Assembly: GCF_006517255.1 (NCBI RefSeq) | Contig: NZ_CP041185.1 | Coordinates: forward strand, 2,852,001 to 2,916,000 | Direction of reading: 5' to 3' | From: Janthinobacterium tructae | GTDB taxonomy: Bacteria > Pseudomonadota > Gammaproteobacteria > Burkholderiales > Burkholderiaceae_D | Length of the DNA stretch: 64,000 nucleotides | Shown: one piece after another, positions 46,787-56,544 of the stretch | Position numbering within the stretch: position 1 is the stretch's first letter | How the letters are laid out: every line of letters starts with the position of its first letter | Position numbers and translations under genes: made by a program | Notes under the pieces: generated by a model | What the model was told of the DNA's origin: nothing | Database searches by the model: none | Seen by the model: the letters and a program-made list of their open reading frames with translations, nothing else

Positions 46787-47641
46787 ATGCTGACCCTGTC
46801 GAGCATCGAACTGAACACGTGGATCGCAGCACTGCTGTGGCCGCTTAGCCGCATCCTCGGCCTGATCGCGGCCGCGCCCCTGTTCGGCAATGCGGCCGTG
46901 CCGGCCAGCGTCAAGGTGACCCTGGGCGCGCTGCTGGCCATGATCATCGCTCCCACCGTGCCGGCCTTGCCGGCCGTCAACCCGATGTCCTTGCCCGGCT
47001 TGCTGATCCTGACGCAAGAGATGCTGGTGGGCCTGGCCATGGGCTTTTCCATCCGCATCGTGTTTTCCGCCGTCGAAATGGCTGGCGAGCTCAGCAGTCT
47101 CACCATGGGCCTGGGCTTCGCCTCGTTCTTCGACCCGCAAACCAAGGGCAGGTCTTCCGCCATCAGCCAGTTCCTCGTCATGCTGGCCACCTTGATGTTT
47201 TTGACAGTCAACGGCCACCTGGTCTTGCTGGCGGCGCTGGCGGAAAGCTTTGTCAGCCTGCCCATTTCATCGAGTCCCATCAGCGGCGGCGGTTTCCAGC
47301 AATTGGCGGCCTGGGGCGGGGAAATCTTCCGTTCCGGCCTGCAGATTTCGCTGCCCATCATCGCCGCCCTGCTGCTGACCAACGTGGCGCTGGGCATTTT
47401 GACGCGGGCCGCTCCGCAGCTGAACATTTTCGGTATCGGTTTTCCCGTGACCCTGGGCGTGGGCTTGCTGGTGATCAGCATGGTCCTGCCCTACCTGGCC
47501 ACGCCCTTCCAGAATATGTTCCTGCGTGGCATAGAAACGGCGCGTTTGCTGCCGCGCGGCTTCGCCACGCGCGACCGGCCACCGCCGCCCGCGCCGCCGA
47601 ACCCCTTGCGCCCGGCGCCGCCGGCAACACCGGCACGCTAA
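46787..47641 (+). CDS. fliR: Flagellar export gate protein FliR
   Basis: 284 residues with about six membrane helices, completing the FliPQR channel. Family blocks: PLFGNAAVPASVKVTLGALLAMIIAP, QEMLVGLAMGFSIRIVFSAVEMAGEL, LGILTRAAPQLNIFGIGFPVTLGVGL. The C-terminus carries an unusual Pro/Ala-rich tail (RPPPPAPPNPLRPAPPATPAR) of about 30 residues. ATG 46787. Last gene of the fli unit; only 9 bp separate it from the convergent transporter gene. Confidence 0.95.
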   Translation: MLTLSSIELNTWIAALLWPLSRILGLIAAAPLFGNAAVPASVKVTLGALLAMIIAPTVPALPAVNPMSLPGLLILTQEMLVGLAMGFSIRIVFSAVEMAGELSSLTMGLGFASFFDPQTKGRSSAISQFLVMLATLMFLTVNGHLVLLAALAESFVSLPISSSPISGGGFQQLAAWGGEIFRSGLQISLPIIAALLLTNVALGILTRAAPQLNIFGIGFPVTLGVGLLVISMVLPYLATPFQNMFLRGIETARLLPRGFATRDRPPPPAPPNPLRPAPPATPAR

Positions 47642-47650
47642 GACTGGCGA

Positions 47651-48910
47651 TCAATGCTGGTCGCTGCTCAGCGCCACGCGCCAGCGCCGCACATCGACAT
47701 TCACACGCAACTGATGATGTTTGACCAGGTAGCGCACGCCGACCAGCGCCGCCGCCAGCCCCGACAGGGCGGCGATGCCCAGCGCCCAGCGCGGGCCGAA
47801 GGTATCGGCCACCCAGCCCACGACGGGTGCGCCCAGCGGCGTGCCGCCCGCCGAGATGGCCAGCAGGATGGCCATCACGCGGCCCCGCATGGCGGGCGCC
47901 GTCGACAATTGCACACTGCTGTTGACGCTGGTGGTAAACGTTTGCGCGGCGATGCCGATGACCACCAGCATCATGCCGAACAGCCAATAATTGGGCATTA
48001 CGGCGGCCAGCGCGCAGGCCAGGCCGAACAGCGCCGCCGCCCCCAGCAGCAAGGCCAGCGTAGGCTGGCCACGGCCCGCCGCCAGCAGCGCGCCGGCTAC
48101 GGAGCCGCAAGCCATGATGGAACTGAGCACGCCATACTGACCGGCGCCCGCATGGAAGGCCGTGACCGACATGGTCGAGAGGAAAATCGGGAAATTCAAG
48201 CCGAAGGTGCCGATCAGGAACAGCATCAGCATGATGGCCATCAGGTCGGGCCGCTGGCGCACGTAGCGGAAACCCTCGCCCAGGCTGGCGCGCGTGGCCT
48301 TGATACGCGGCACGCGGCGCAGCAACTGCACGCGCAGCAGCAACAGCGAACCGATCACGGCGGCAAACGAGACGGCGTTGATGATGAAGACCCAGCCGCT
48401 GCCGACGCTGCTGATCAGCAGTCCTGCTACCGCGGGGCCCAGCATGCGCGCCGCATTGAACGAGGTGGAATTGAGCGCCACGGCGTTCGTCAGGTCTTCC
48501 TCGCCGACGATTTCGGCAACAAACGTCTGGCGCACGGGCGAATCGAAGGCCGTCACGCAGCCCAGCAGGAAAGCAAACACATACACATGCCACAGTTGTA
48601 CCAGGCCGCTGATGCACAAGATCCCGAGTCCCAGCGCCAGCAAGCCCATGGCCGCCTGCGTGCACAGCAGCAATTTCCTGCGGTCGAGCAAGTCGGCTGC
48701 CATGCTCGTCAGGGGCAGCAACAGCAGTTGCGGGCCGAATTGCAAGGCCATGACGATGCCGACGGCACTGGCATTGTGCTGCGTCAATTCGCTGAGCACC
48801 AGCCAATCCTGCGCCGTGCGCTGCATCCAGGTGCCGATATTCGACACCAGGGCGCCACCGGCCCAGATACGGTAATTGGGAATGCGTAGCGAACGGAAGG
48901 TGTTGTTCAT
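47651..48910 (-). CDS. Major facilitator superfamily transporter (EntS-like)
   Basis: 419 residues, about 12 membrane helices, MFS_3/EntS type: RSLRIPNYRIWAGGALVSNIGTWMQRTAQDWLVLSEL at the N-terminus and the loop LTSMAADLLDRRKLLL. The family exports siderophores and drugs or is of unknown substrate. Upstream on the same strand is a MarR regulator 48 bp away, so they probably form a regulated efflux unit. It interrupts the flagellar cluster. Confidence 0.9.
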   Translation of the reverse strand: MNNTFRSLRIPNYRIWAGGALVSNIGTWMQRTAQDWLVLSELTQHNASAVGIVMALQFGPQLLLLPLTSMAADLLDRRKLLLCTQAAMGLLALGLGILCISGLVQLWHVYVFAFLLGCVTAFDSPVRQTFVAEIVGEEDLTNAVALNSTSFNAARMLGPAVAGLLISSVGSGWVFIINAVSFAAVIGSLLLLRVQLLRRVPRIKATRASLGEGFRYVRQRPDLMAIMLMLFLIGTFGLNFPIFLSTMSVTAFHAGAGQYGVLSSIMACGSVAGALLAAGRGQPTLALLLGAAALFGLACALAAVMPNYWLFGMMLVVIGIAAQTFTTSVNSSVQLSTAPAMRGRVMAILLAISAGGTPLGAPVVGWVADTFGPRWALGIAALSGLAAALVGVRYLVKHHQLRVNVDVRRWRVALSSDQH

Positions 48911-48958
48911 CTGGGCGTGCGGGCTCCTTGCCGGGGTCGTGGTGGAAAATTCAGCGGA

Positions 48959-49417
48959 TCACTGCGCCAAGCGTTTGAGCAATGCCACTGCATGGTTCAG
49001 TTCGGTAACTTCGTCCGGCGTGAGCCGGGTTTCAATGGTGCGCGCCAGCCAGTCTTCGCGCGCGGCGCGGCTGGCCGCGATCCAGGTGCGGCAACTGTCC
49101 GTCAGGGTCAATAGCGTCTGCCGGCCATCGGCCGGGTCGGGCGAGCCCGTCACCATGCGCGCTTGCGTCAACGCTTGCACGGTGGCGGCCATCGACTGGG
49201 GCCGCATGCCTTCGGCGCGCGCCAGGCTGCTGGCGGTGGCCGGGCCATCGCGCTCGAGGCGGCTCAGCACGGATGCCTGCGACATGCTGACATCGCCCAG
49301 ATGCGCTTCTTCGCGCAGGCGGCGGCGCAGCTTGCCGACCAGGATGCGCAATTCGCCGGCCAGTTGCAGCACGTGCTCGTGATCGTGATCGTTGTGTTCT
49401 TCTTGTGGGGTGCTCAT
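48959..49417 (-). CDS. MarR-family transcriptional regulator
   Basis: 152 residues. Winged helix: VSMSQASVLSRLERDGPATASSLARAEGMRPQSMAATVQALTQARMVTGSPDPADGRQTLLTLT, with the DPADGR wing of MarR proteins. The N-terminus is His/Asp/Glu-rich (EEHNDHDHEH), which could bind metal. The ATG at 49417 (MSTPQEE) is preferred; the frame extends seven residues upstream. It likely controls itself and the downstream transporter through the palindrome at 49462-49485. Confidence 0.92.
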   Translation of the reverse strand: MSTPQEEHNDHDHEHVLQLAGELRILVGKLRRRLREEAHLGDVSMSQASVLSRLERDGPATASSLARAEGMRPQSMAATVQALTQARMVTGSPDPADGRQTLLTLTDSCRTWIAASRAAREDWLARTIETRLTPDEVTELNHAVALLKRLAQ

Positions 49418-49446
49418 GGTGGCCGTGGGGTGGATCAACGGCCATC

Positions 49447-49485
49447 AGTATAACAGATAGGCAGGTAGACTGCACAGTTTGCCTG
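49447..49485 (-). promoter_or_regulatory. Candidate MarR operator and minus-10 box
   Basis: A 24 bp imperfect palindrome CAGGtAgACTGc/aCAGTtTgCCTG (49462-49485, nine of twelve pairs match) lies in the expected minus-35 area on the minus strand, followed by TATACT (49447-49452) as minus-10, 30 bp before the marR start. Size and symmetry fit a MarR dimer site. Confidence 0.45.
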
Positions 49486-49517
49486 TATATATTATCAAGA
49501 CGGCCATTTTGCGCACG

Positions 49518-49558
49518 TAAAAAAGCCGGGGCGGGAGGTATTCTCCCTGCCCCGGCTT
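49518..49558 (-). terminator. Rho-independent terminator after flgL
   Basis: Read on the minus strand, GCCGGGGCAGGGAG...CTCCCGCCCCGGC is followed by TTTTTTAC, 28 bp past the flgL stop. A 13-14 bp stem with one interruption. Confidence 0.88.
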
Positions 49559-49585
49559 GCCGGTCATCGAGCCGATATTGAGCTC

Positions 49586-50827
49586 TTAGCTGATGTAATT
49601 GAACAGCGACAAGCCCGAGATCGAGGTGAACGTTTTCTGCGCCGCCTGCAGGGTCACCTGCTGCTGGGTGAAGGTGGAAATGGCTTTCACCATGTCCAGG
49701 TCCTGCAGGTCCGACAGGGTGGTGGCGTACTGGAGGTCGAGGTCGTCGCCTGCGCTGTCGAGATAATCGAGCTCCTTCATGCGCGCGCCCACGTCGGTGC
49801 GCACCGACAGCACATTGTCGTAGGCCGTGTCGAGTATATTGTGGGCCGCGTTCAAGCCGTTCGCCAGGCGCGCCTGGCCCGCGTCGCCAGTGGTCGTCTG
49901 GCGCAGCACGCCGATCAGGTTTTTCACGGTGGTAAACAGCGATTCCTTGGCGCTCGGCTCCAGCGTAAAGCTGTCCAGGTCTGCCGGCTTGCCCGTGACA
50001 TTCACTTGCTGGCCGTCGAAGGTGATGGTGTCGCCGCTCTTGTAGGGGATGGGCACGGCGGGATTCGGCACCGTCTGGCCCAAGGTGGCGTCGGTGATGG
50101 TATACGTGGTGACGGCAGCGGTGCCCGTGCCCGCGACCTTGAAGTCGATGGAATATTTATGTCCCGTCAATGCCGTCGGGTCCGTCACCGTGCCGCCAGA
50201 AATGATGCCGGAACCGCCGCGCGTGAAGTTGCCGGCGGCGGCGGCCGTGGTGAACTTGCCGTTGCCGGTCAGGTTGTTTTCAAAGACGGTGGCGCCGGAA
50301 TCGCTGGTCGCCAGGTAGCGCGCCGAGCCGACCTGCAATTCGCGCTGGCCCTGGTCGCCCACATAGGTGGCGCCCGTCGGCGTCTGGCTGAATGGCTGGG
50401 TGGTGGATTTATAGCCGGAAAACAGGTAGCCGCCGGCGCCGTCAGCCGTGTTGGCGATGCCCAGCAAGTCGGTCAGCCGCCCTTCCAGTTCCTTCGCCAG
50501 GGTGTCGCGGTCGACGTCTTTCAGCGCAGGATTGCCGGCCTTGACGACCAGGTCTTTCACGTCCGCAATCAGCGAACCCGTGCTGGCCAGCGCCAGCTCT
50601 TCCTGTGACAGGAAATTCTTCGCATTCGAACGGTTCGTCACGAACTGCGTATTGATCGATTGCGACTGCGTCACTTCCAGCGCGCGCGCCGAGGCGATCG
50701 GATCGTCGGCAGGCGTCAGGTTGCGGCGGTTCGCCGACAGCTGCATCTGCGTACGGTTCAGGGCGCCCTGCAGATTGTTCAGCTGCGAACTGCCCTGGTC
50801 ATAAATCATTCGTGTGCTGATGCGCAT
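49586..50827 (-). CDS. flgL: Flagellar hook-filament junction protein FlgL
   Basis: 413 residues; HAP3. N-terminus MRISTRMIYDQGSSQLNNLQGALNRTQMQLSANRRNLTPADDPIASARALEVTQSQ is typical, and the C-terminus is flagellin-like (DVGARMKELDYLDSAGDDLDLQYATTLSDLQDLDMVKAISTFTQQQVTLQAAQKTF). The middle is longer than in enterics. 51 bp after flgK. Confidence 0.95.
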   Translation of the reverse strand: MRISTRMIYDQGSSQLNNLQGALNRTQMQLSANRRNLTPADDPIASARALEVTQSQSINTQFVTNRSNAKNFLSQEELALASTGSLIADVKDLVVKAGNPALKDVDRDTLAKELEGRLTDLLGIANTADGAGGYLFSGYKSTTQPFSQTPTGATYVGDQGQRELQVGSARYLATSDSGATVFENNLTGNGKFTTAAAAGNFTRGGSGIISGGTVTDPTALTGHKYSIDFKVAGTGTAAVTTYTITDATLGQTVPNPAVPIPYKSGDTITFDGQQVNVTGKPADLDSFTLEPSAKESLFTTVKNLIGVLRQTTTGDAGQARLANGLNAAHNILDTAYDNVLSVRTDVGARMKELDYLDSAGDDLDLQYATTLSDLQDLDMVKAISTFTQQQVTLQAAQKTFTSISGLSLFNYIS

Positions 50828-50878
50828 GATGCTGCCCTTCCAGAAAGCCGCCGCGCGCTATGTCGCGGCAAAAATTGA

Positions 50879-52846
50879 TTAACGTCCCAGGCCGATGACC
50901 ACGTCGAACAGGGTGCTGGCGATCTGCATGACCTTGCCGCACGCCTGGTAGGACTGCTGGTAACGCAGCAGGTTGGCCGCCTCTTCATCGAGGTTGACGC
51001 CGGAGACGGCCTGCTGCTGGGTGCTGACCTGCTGCAGCAAGGCCAGGCTGGCCAGGCCACTGACCTGCACTTCGCGTGTCTTGTTGCCCACGAAGCTGAC
51101 GGTTTGCGCATACGAACCCTGGAACGTGGTATTGCCGCCATCGAGGATGTTCTTCGTCTGCAAGCCCGCCAGCAGCGCGGCATTGCGGTTGTCGCCCACG
51201 CCGCCCGTATTGGGCTTGATCGTGAAGGTATCGCCCTGCGCCGGCGCGCCCGTCATGCTGACATTGATGCCGCCAAAGCTGAAGTTGTCGCCTTCCGCAT
51301 ACGGGATGCTCGCCGTGCCGGCCGGATAGGTCGTGGTGGCGCCATTCACGCCCTTGACCGTCACCGCCTGGCCGGCGGGGAAACCCGTCAGCGAGGTAGT
51401 CGCCTTGTCGTAGGTCAAGGTCACGGGCCCCGTCAGGGCATTGCCCGGGGTCAGGTAGGCCTTGTCGACGGAGCCGGCGCTGAGCTTGCCCGTGCCCGTA
51501 TTGGCCACCGGCGCCGAAGTGGCGATGGGGGCCCCAGCGGCAATCTTGTTGCGGTCGGTGATCAGCACGGCCAGGCCCGCCGCGCCATTCGCCGTCGGTT
51601 TGATGACGTAGTTGTCGCCTTGGGCGGCCGTGCCCGAGATCGAGAAATCGACGCCGTCGATGGTTTGCGGCGCCGTTTGCGGGTACGGATTGATGATGGT
51701 GTGTGCGCCGTCCGATTCGCGCGTCACCACATAGTTGCTGCCATCGTAATTCAGGCTGTAATCGCTGGCCGTCAGCTTGGTGGGGTCGCTGACCTTGGCC
51801 GACAGCACGGTGGTGCTGCTGGCGTTGTTGCCGCGGTCGGCGCCGATCACGGGGTCGGGTATCTTGAAAAAGTCGCCGCCCATGGCGCCATTCAAGTCCT
51901 GGCCCAGCTTGTGCTGGTCGTTGAAGGTGCTCGCCAGCGCGATGGCCACCTTGCCCAGCGAGTTCTGCACATTGTCCAGGGTGCCGCTGCGAAATTCCAG
52001 CAAGCCGCCCAGCGAGCCGCCGGTCAGGGAGCTGTCCGGCAGCACGCTGACGGTATTGCCCGTGACATAGCCCACCTCGATGCGGTTCGGGTCCGTCCGC
52101 GAAGGCGTGGCCGCCAGCGCGAAGCTGCGATCCGCCACCACCAGCGGCTGGCCCGCGCCGATGGAAATGGTGACGGTATTGTTGGCAGCCGGTTGCACCG
52201 TCGCCTTGACATATTTGTTCAATTCCGTGATCAGCTGGTCGCGCTGGTCCAGCAGATCGTTGGGCTGGTTGCTGGCATCGACCGACAATTGGGAAATCGA
52301 CTTGTTCAGCTCGGCGAGCTGCTTGGCGTAGGTATTAATCACCGTCACATTCGACGTGATCTGCGAATTGACGCCGTCGCCGATCTCCGTCAGGCGCGCG
52401 CTCAAGCCCTGGAAACGGGAAGCGAGCGAGCCGGCGCTCGACAGCAACGCCTGGCGCGAGGCGACCGAAGACGGATTGGCGCTGAAGTCCTGCACGCCCT
52501 TGAAGAAGTCTTGCAGGGCGGGCGACAGGCCCGCCGTGGGGTCGGCCAGCAAGTTGTCGATCTGACTGATCTGCGTGTAATAGCTATCGAGCGCGCTGGT
52601 AGCGCTTTGCGCGGCATTGACCTGGGTGCCCATGAAGCTGTCGTACTGGCGCTTGATCTGCGACACTTCCGTGCCCGTGCCGACGAAGCCATAGCCGGCA
52701 AAGTTCGACTGCGAAGTCTGCTGCAGCACCGTCTGGCGATTGTAGCCGGCGACATTCGCATTGGTGATGTTATGCCCGGTCGTCGACAGGCCCACCTGCG
52801 CTGCAAGCAAACCGCTCTTACCGATGCTGAGTAGATTCGAAGTCAT
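50879..52846 (-). CDS. flgK: Flagellar hook-filament junction protein FlgK
   Basis: 655 residues; HAP1. Rod/hook-type N-terminus (LLSIGKSGLLAAQVGLSTTGHNITNANVAGYNRQTV) and the C-terminal block SGVNLDEEAANLLRYQQSYQACGKVMQIASTLFDVVIGL. The large variable middle (about 330-560) forms the exposed domains. A strong sigma-28 promoter stands 29-55 bp upstream, making flgKL a late unit separate from flgB-J. Confidence 0.96.
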   Translation of the reverse strand: MTSNLLSIGKSGLLAAQVGLSTTGHNITNANVAGYNRQTVLQQTSQSNFAGYGFVGTGTEVSQIKRQYDSFMGTQVNAAQSATSALDSYYTQISQIDNLLADPTAGLSPALQDFFKGVQDFSANPSSVASRQALLSSAGSLASRFQGLSARLTEIGDGVNSQITSNVTVINTYAKQLAELNKSISQLSVDASNQPNDLLDQRDQLITELNKYVKATVQPAANNTVTISIGAGQPLVVADRSFALAATPSRTDPNRIEVGYVTGNTVSVLPDSSLTGGSLGGLLEFRSGTLDNVQNSLGKVAIALASTFNDQHKLGQDLNGAMGGDFFKIPDPVIGADRGNNASSTTVLSAKVSDPTKLTASDYSLNYDGSNYVVTRESDGAHTIINPYPQTAPQTIDGVDFSISGTAAQGDNYVIKPTANGAAGLAVLITDRNKIAAGAPIATSAPVANTGTGKLSAGSVDKAYLTPGNALTGPVTLTYDKATTSLTGFPAGQAVTVKGVNGATTTYPAGTASIPYAEGDNFSFGGINVSMTGAPAQGDTFTIKPNTGGVGDNRNAALLAGLQTKNILDGGNTTFQGSYAQTVSFVGNKTREVQVSGLASLALLQQVSTQQQAVSGVNLDEEAANLLRYQQSYQACGKVMQIASTLFDVVIGLGR

Positions 52847-52874
52847 GGTGTCTTATTGGTTACCGTCACATGTA

Positions 52875-52901
52875 TTTACGGCAGCCGCGGCGAAAACTTG
52901 A
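52875..52901 (-). promoter_or_regulatory. Sigma-28 promoter of flgKL
   Basis: On the minus strand: TCAAGTTT, 11 bp spacer, GCCGTAAA, one or two mismatches per box to the FliA consensus, 29 bp before the flgK ATG. It fills the 87 bp gap after flgJ. Confidence 0.83.
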
Positions 52902-52933
52902 AGCGCGCGGCCTGCACAGGGGCACGGCAGGGG

Positions 52934-53860
52934 TTAACCGACCAGCGAATGCTTGATGATTTTTGTCAATTTGGCAGCGTAATTCGGGTCCGTCGCGTAG
53001 CCGGCCTTTTGCAAGCCCTGGGCAAACGTGCTGGCGTCGCCCGCGCTGGCCAGCACTTTCTCGTAGCGCTTGTTGTTGGTAATCAACTGCGCATAATCCT
53101 TGAAACTGTCCGCGTAGCTGTCATAGGCGCGGAATTTCTCCACCTTGCGCTGTGCCTTGCCATTCACATATTCCGTGGTGACGGCCTCCGTGACCTTGCC
53201 CTTCCAGTCGCTTGACGCCTTGATGCCGAACAGGTTGTGGCTGCTGCTGCCGTCGCGGCTGATGATTTCGCGCTTGCCCCAGCCCGTCTCCAGCGCCGCC
53301 TGGCCCAGCATGAACTTGGCCGGGATGCCGGTGGCGCGGCTGGCTTCTTCCGCATGCACGCCCAGTTTTTCCTGGAACGCGCGCACATGCGGCGCCTGCG
53401 TGGCATTGGCCTTCTCGCTCAGGGTCTTGCCGCTGCCGCTGGCACTGCTTGCACCGTCGGCAAGGGCGCCCTGCTGCTGGCGGAATGCGGCCAGCGCCGT
53501 CGCCATGCTCGACGAGCGGGGCGACGGCGCTTCGGCGCCATCGGTGGCCAGCGCCTGGTTCGAGGACGACAGCTGGCGGATCAGCACATCCGCCAGGCCC
53601 GTGCCCCGCTTGGCCAGGTTCTGGCTCGTCTGCTGGTCCAGCATCGAGGTATACATCTTGCTTTGCTGGCTATCCATGATGCCGTCCTGCGGCGAGGCGT
53701 CACGCATGCTTTTCATCATCATGTTGATGAACATGGCTTCAAATTGCGTGGCCGCCTCTTTCAGCGCGGCAGGATCCTTCGCCTTGGCGGACTGGCGCAA
53801 GCCATCCATGCCCTTGACGTCGTAGGCGGCGGTATTGCTGAGGTCGGTTTGGCTGATCAT
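52934..53860 (-). CDS. flgJ: Flagellar rod assembly protein / muramidase FlgJ
   Basis: 308 residues. N-terminal rod-binding domain (about 25-105, ATQFEAMFINMMMKSMRDA) caps the growing rod; C-terminal glucosaminidase domain (about 155-305) cuts peptidoglycan for passage, with the catalytic glutamate in GQAALETGWGKREI and NLFGIKA. The ATG at 53860 gives MISQTDLSN; the frame continues upstream without support. Dual-domain form as in enterics. Confidence 0.95.
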   Translation of the reverse strand: MISQTDLSNTAAYDVKGMDGLRQSAKAKDPAALKEAATQFEAMFINMMMKSMRDASPQDGIMDSQQSKMYTSMLDQQTSQNLAKRGTGLADVLIRQLSSSNQALATDGAEAPSPRSSSMATALAAFRQQQGALADGASSASGSGKTLSEKANATQAPHVRAFQEKLGVHAEEASRATGIPAKFMLGQAALETGWGKREIISRDGSSSHNLFGIKASSDWKGKVTEAVTTEYVNGKAQRKVEKFRAYDSYADSFKDYAQLITNNKRYEKVLASAGDASTFAQGLQKAGYATDPNYAAKLTKIIKHSLVG

Positions 53861-53870
53861 GGCGTGTCCA

Positions 53871-54986
53871 TCAAATGATTTCAAGTTCGGCGCGCAGCGA
53901 ACCGGCCGCCTTCATCGCCTGCAGGATGGCCAGCAAGTCTTGCGGCGAGGCGCCGATGGCGTTCAAGGCTTTCACCACGTCGGACAGCGAAGCGCCACCC
54001 TTGACCAGCATGACCTTGCCCGGTTCCTTTTTGATATCGATCTGTGCCGTCTGCGTGACCACCGTGCGCCCGCCCGACAAGGGCGCCGGCTGGCTCACCT
54101 GTGGCTCGACATTGATGGTGACGGACAGGTTGCCGTGCGAAATGGCGCAGGTTTCCAGCGTTACGGACTGGTTCATCACAACGGAACCGGTGCGCGCATT
54201 CATGATGACCTTGGCCGCCAGGCGGGCCGGATTGACTTCGATGCTTTCCAGCTGCCCCAGGAAGGTCACGCGCTGGTCGCTGCTGCCCGGCGACTGCACC
54301 TGAATCACGCGCCCGTCCAGCGCGGCGGCCGTGCCGGCGCCGTAGCGGCTGTTGATGGCGTCGACCACGCGGCTGGCGGTGGCGAAATCGGTGGCATTCA
54401 ATTCCAGGCGTATGGTGTTGTTGGCGCCCAGCACCGAGGGCACTGTGCGCTCGACGGTAGCGCCGCCCGAGATGCGTCCCACGCTCAGGTGATTGATGAC
54501 GATGGAGCTGCCGGCCGCCTGCGCGCCCACGCCGCCCACCAGTACATTGCCCTGCGCCATGCCGTACACCTGGCCGTCGGCGCCCTTCAATGGCGTCATC
54601 AGTAAGGTGCCGCCGCGCAAGCTTTTAGCATTGCCCATCGACGACACGGTCACGTCCAGCATCTGGCCCGGCTGGGCAAACGCCGGCAAGGACGTCGTCA
54701 CCATCACGGCGGCCACGTTTTTCAGCTGCAAACTGGTGCCTTGCGGCAAGTTGATACCTTGCTGCTGCAGCATCGCCGCCACGCTCTGGATGGTGAACGG
54801 CGTTTGCGTGGTCTGGTCGCCGCTGCCGTCGAGGCCGACGACGAGGCCATAGCCCATCAGCTGATTCTGGCGCACGCCGGCGATGCTGGCCAGGTCCTTG
54901 ATGCGCTCGGCTTGCGCCATCGGCGCCAGCAGGGCGCAAGCCAGGCCGGCAATGGCTAAACAGCGGGGAAAAGTCAACGTGGCCAT
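53871..54986 (-). CDS. flgI: Flagellar P-ring protein FlgI
   Basis: 371 residues with signal peptide (about 1-26, cut after APMAQA) for Sec export to the periplasm, where FlgI forms the P ring around the rod in peptidoglycan. [39 protein letters not shown] is the conserved start of the mature protein. ATG 54986, 2 bp after the flgH stop. Confidence 0.96.
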   Translation of the reverse strand: MATLTFPRCLAIAGLACALLAPMAQAERIKDLASIAGVRQNQLMGYGLVVGLDGSGDQTTQTPFTIQSVAAMLQQQGINLPQGTSLQLKNVAAVMVTTSLPAFAQPGQMLDVTVSSMGNAKSLRGGTLLMTPLKGADGQVYGMAQGNVLVGGVGAQAAGSSIVINHLSVGRISGGATVERTVPSVLGANNTIRLELNATDFATASRVVDAINSRYGAGTAAALDGRVIQVQSPGSSDQRVTFLGQLESIEVNPARLAAKVIMNARTGSVVMNQSVTLETCAISHGNLSVTINVEPQVSQPAPLSGGRTVVTQTAQIDIKKEPGKVMLVKGGASLSDVVKALNAIGASPQDLLAILQAMKAAGSLRAELEII

Positions 54987-54988
54987 GA

Positions 54989-55639
54989 TCAGAACGGCAG
55001 CAGGCTGAGGAAGAAGCGCGAGGCCATCGAGGCCATTTCGGCGCGGTCGATCTGGCTGTTGGTGCGGTATTCGACGCGTGCGTCGGCCACCTGGGTCGAG
55101 GCCACGACGTTGCCCGTGCCGATGGTGTCCGGATTGACCATGCCCGAGAAGCGAATGAATTCCGTGCCCTTGTTCATGGCGATCTGTTTTTCGCCGGCAA
55201 CGATAAGATTTCCGTTTGGCAATACTTCGATCACCGTCACGCCGATCGTGCCGGAAAAGGTGTTGCTGGCGGACTGGTTGTCGCCATCGGCAAACTTGGT
55301 CGCGCCATTCGCCGAGACGGTGCCGCCCAAACGGCCCTGGGCCAAACCAGGCGTACTGAAGCCCACGCTGCCCGACTTGTTGCCGGAGCTGGCGCCCGCC
55401 TTGACGGCGTTCGTGCGCTCGGTGATGGCGATCGTCATGGTGTCGCCCACATGGCGCGCGCGGCGGTCTTCGAAGGCGGGACGGTAGGTCGACGGCTGAT
55501 AGATGGAACCGTTGTTGGCGACCACCGGTTCCGGCATCGGCGCGCGCGTGCTGGTCGGATATTGCACGATGGACGTAGGCGTGATGGCGCAGCCGGACAA
55601 CAGGGCTGCGGACAACAGGGCGATGATGGGGTATTGCAT
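54989..55639 (-). CDS. flgH: Flagellar L-ring lipoprotein FlgH
   Basis: 216 residues; lipoprotein signal with lipobox LLSGC (start ATG 55639, [17 protein letters not shown]). Forms the outer-membrane L ring. Family blocks: [58 protein letters not shown]. Upstream frame extension is not needed. Confidence 0.96.
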   Translation of the reverse strand: MQYPIIALLSAALLSGCAITPTSIVQYPTSTRAPMPEPVVANNGSIYQPSTYRPAFEDRRARHVGDTMTIAITERTNAVKAGASSGNKSGSVGFSTPGLAQGRLGGTVSANGATKFADGDNQSASNTFSGTIGVTVIEVLPNGNLIVAGEKQIAMNKGTEFIRFSGMVNPDTIGTGNVVASTQVADARVEYRTNSQIDRAEMASMASRFFLSLLPF

Positions 55640-55689
55640 GGCGAACCTCCGCTGCCATCCGGCGGCGGATGGCATGACGACTATGAAAA

Positions 55690-56472
55690 TTAAAGTTGCG
55701 ACAATTTCTGCAGCATTTGATCGGATGTGGTGATGGCCTTGCTGTTGATCTCGTAGGCCCGCTGCGTCTGGATCATGTTGACCATTTCCTCGGCCACGTT
55801 GACGTTCGAGCTCTCGATGTAGCCCTGCATCAGCACGCCGGCGCCATTCGTGCCCGGGGTGTTCGTCTGCGCCACGCCGGAGGCGCCCGTTTCCATGTAC
55901 AGGTTTTCTCCCTTCGATTCCAGGCCGGCCGGATTGACGAAGGTGGTCAGCTGCAGGGAGCCGATCTGCGATGGCGCCACGGTATTGGGCAAGGTCACGG
56001 AGACGGTGCCGTCGCGCGCGACGGTCAGGCTCAGCGCATTGGTCGGCACGGTGATGGCAGGCTGGATGACGAAGCCTTCGGAGGTCACCAACTGGCCATT
56101 GGCATCGGTCTGGAACGAGCCGTCGCGCGTGTAGGCGGTGGCGCCATCGGGCAGCAGCACCTGGAAGAAACCGGTGCCGTTGACCATCACGTCGCGCGAA
56201 TTGCCAGACGCCTGGGGGTTGCCCTGGGTATGGATGCGTTCGGTAGCCACGGTGCGCACGCCCGTGCCGATCTGCAAGCCCGACGGCAGCTGGGTTTGCT
56301 GCGACGATTGCGCACCCGGCTGGCGCACATTTTGATACAGCAAGTCTTCAAACACGGCGCGCGACTTCTTGAAGCCGGTGGTGCTGACGTTGGCCAGGTT
56401 ATTGGCGATCACGTCCATCTGCGTCTGCTGCGCTTCCAGGCCGGTCTTGGCTATCCAAAGGGAACGAATCAT
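55690..56472 (-). CDS. flgG: Flagellar distal rod protein FlgG
   Basis: 260 residues, normal length. [47 protein letters not shown] and the terminal [32 protein letters not shown] are standard. Between flgF and flgH in the rod/hook unit. Confidence 0.97.
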   Translation of the reverse strand: MIRSLWIAKTGLEAQQTQMDVIANNLANVSTTGFKKSRAVFEDLLYQNVRQPGAQSSQQTQLPSGLQIGTGVRTVATERIHTQGNPQASGNSRDVMVNGTGFFQVLLPDGATAYTRDGSFQTDANGQLVTSEGFVIQPAITVPTNALSLTVARDGTVSVTLPNTVAPSQIGSLQLTTFVNPAGLESKGENLYMETGASGVAQTNTPGTNGAGVLMQGYIESSNVNVAEEMVNMIQTQRAYEINSKAITTSDQMLQKLSQL

Positions 56473-56544
56473 GTTTTTTCTCCAATAACAGCGCTTGCCA
56501 GCCCTGTAGACTATTTCTATGTGACCATTATGCGACCGGCTCTA

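Noticed and set aside
53871..55658. One 595-codon frame that would fuse flgI to upstream sequence
   Set aside because: The upstream part is out of frame with flgH; FlgI has its own ATG and signal peptide at 54986.
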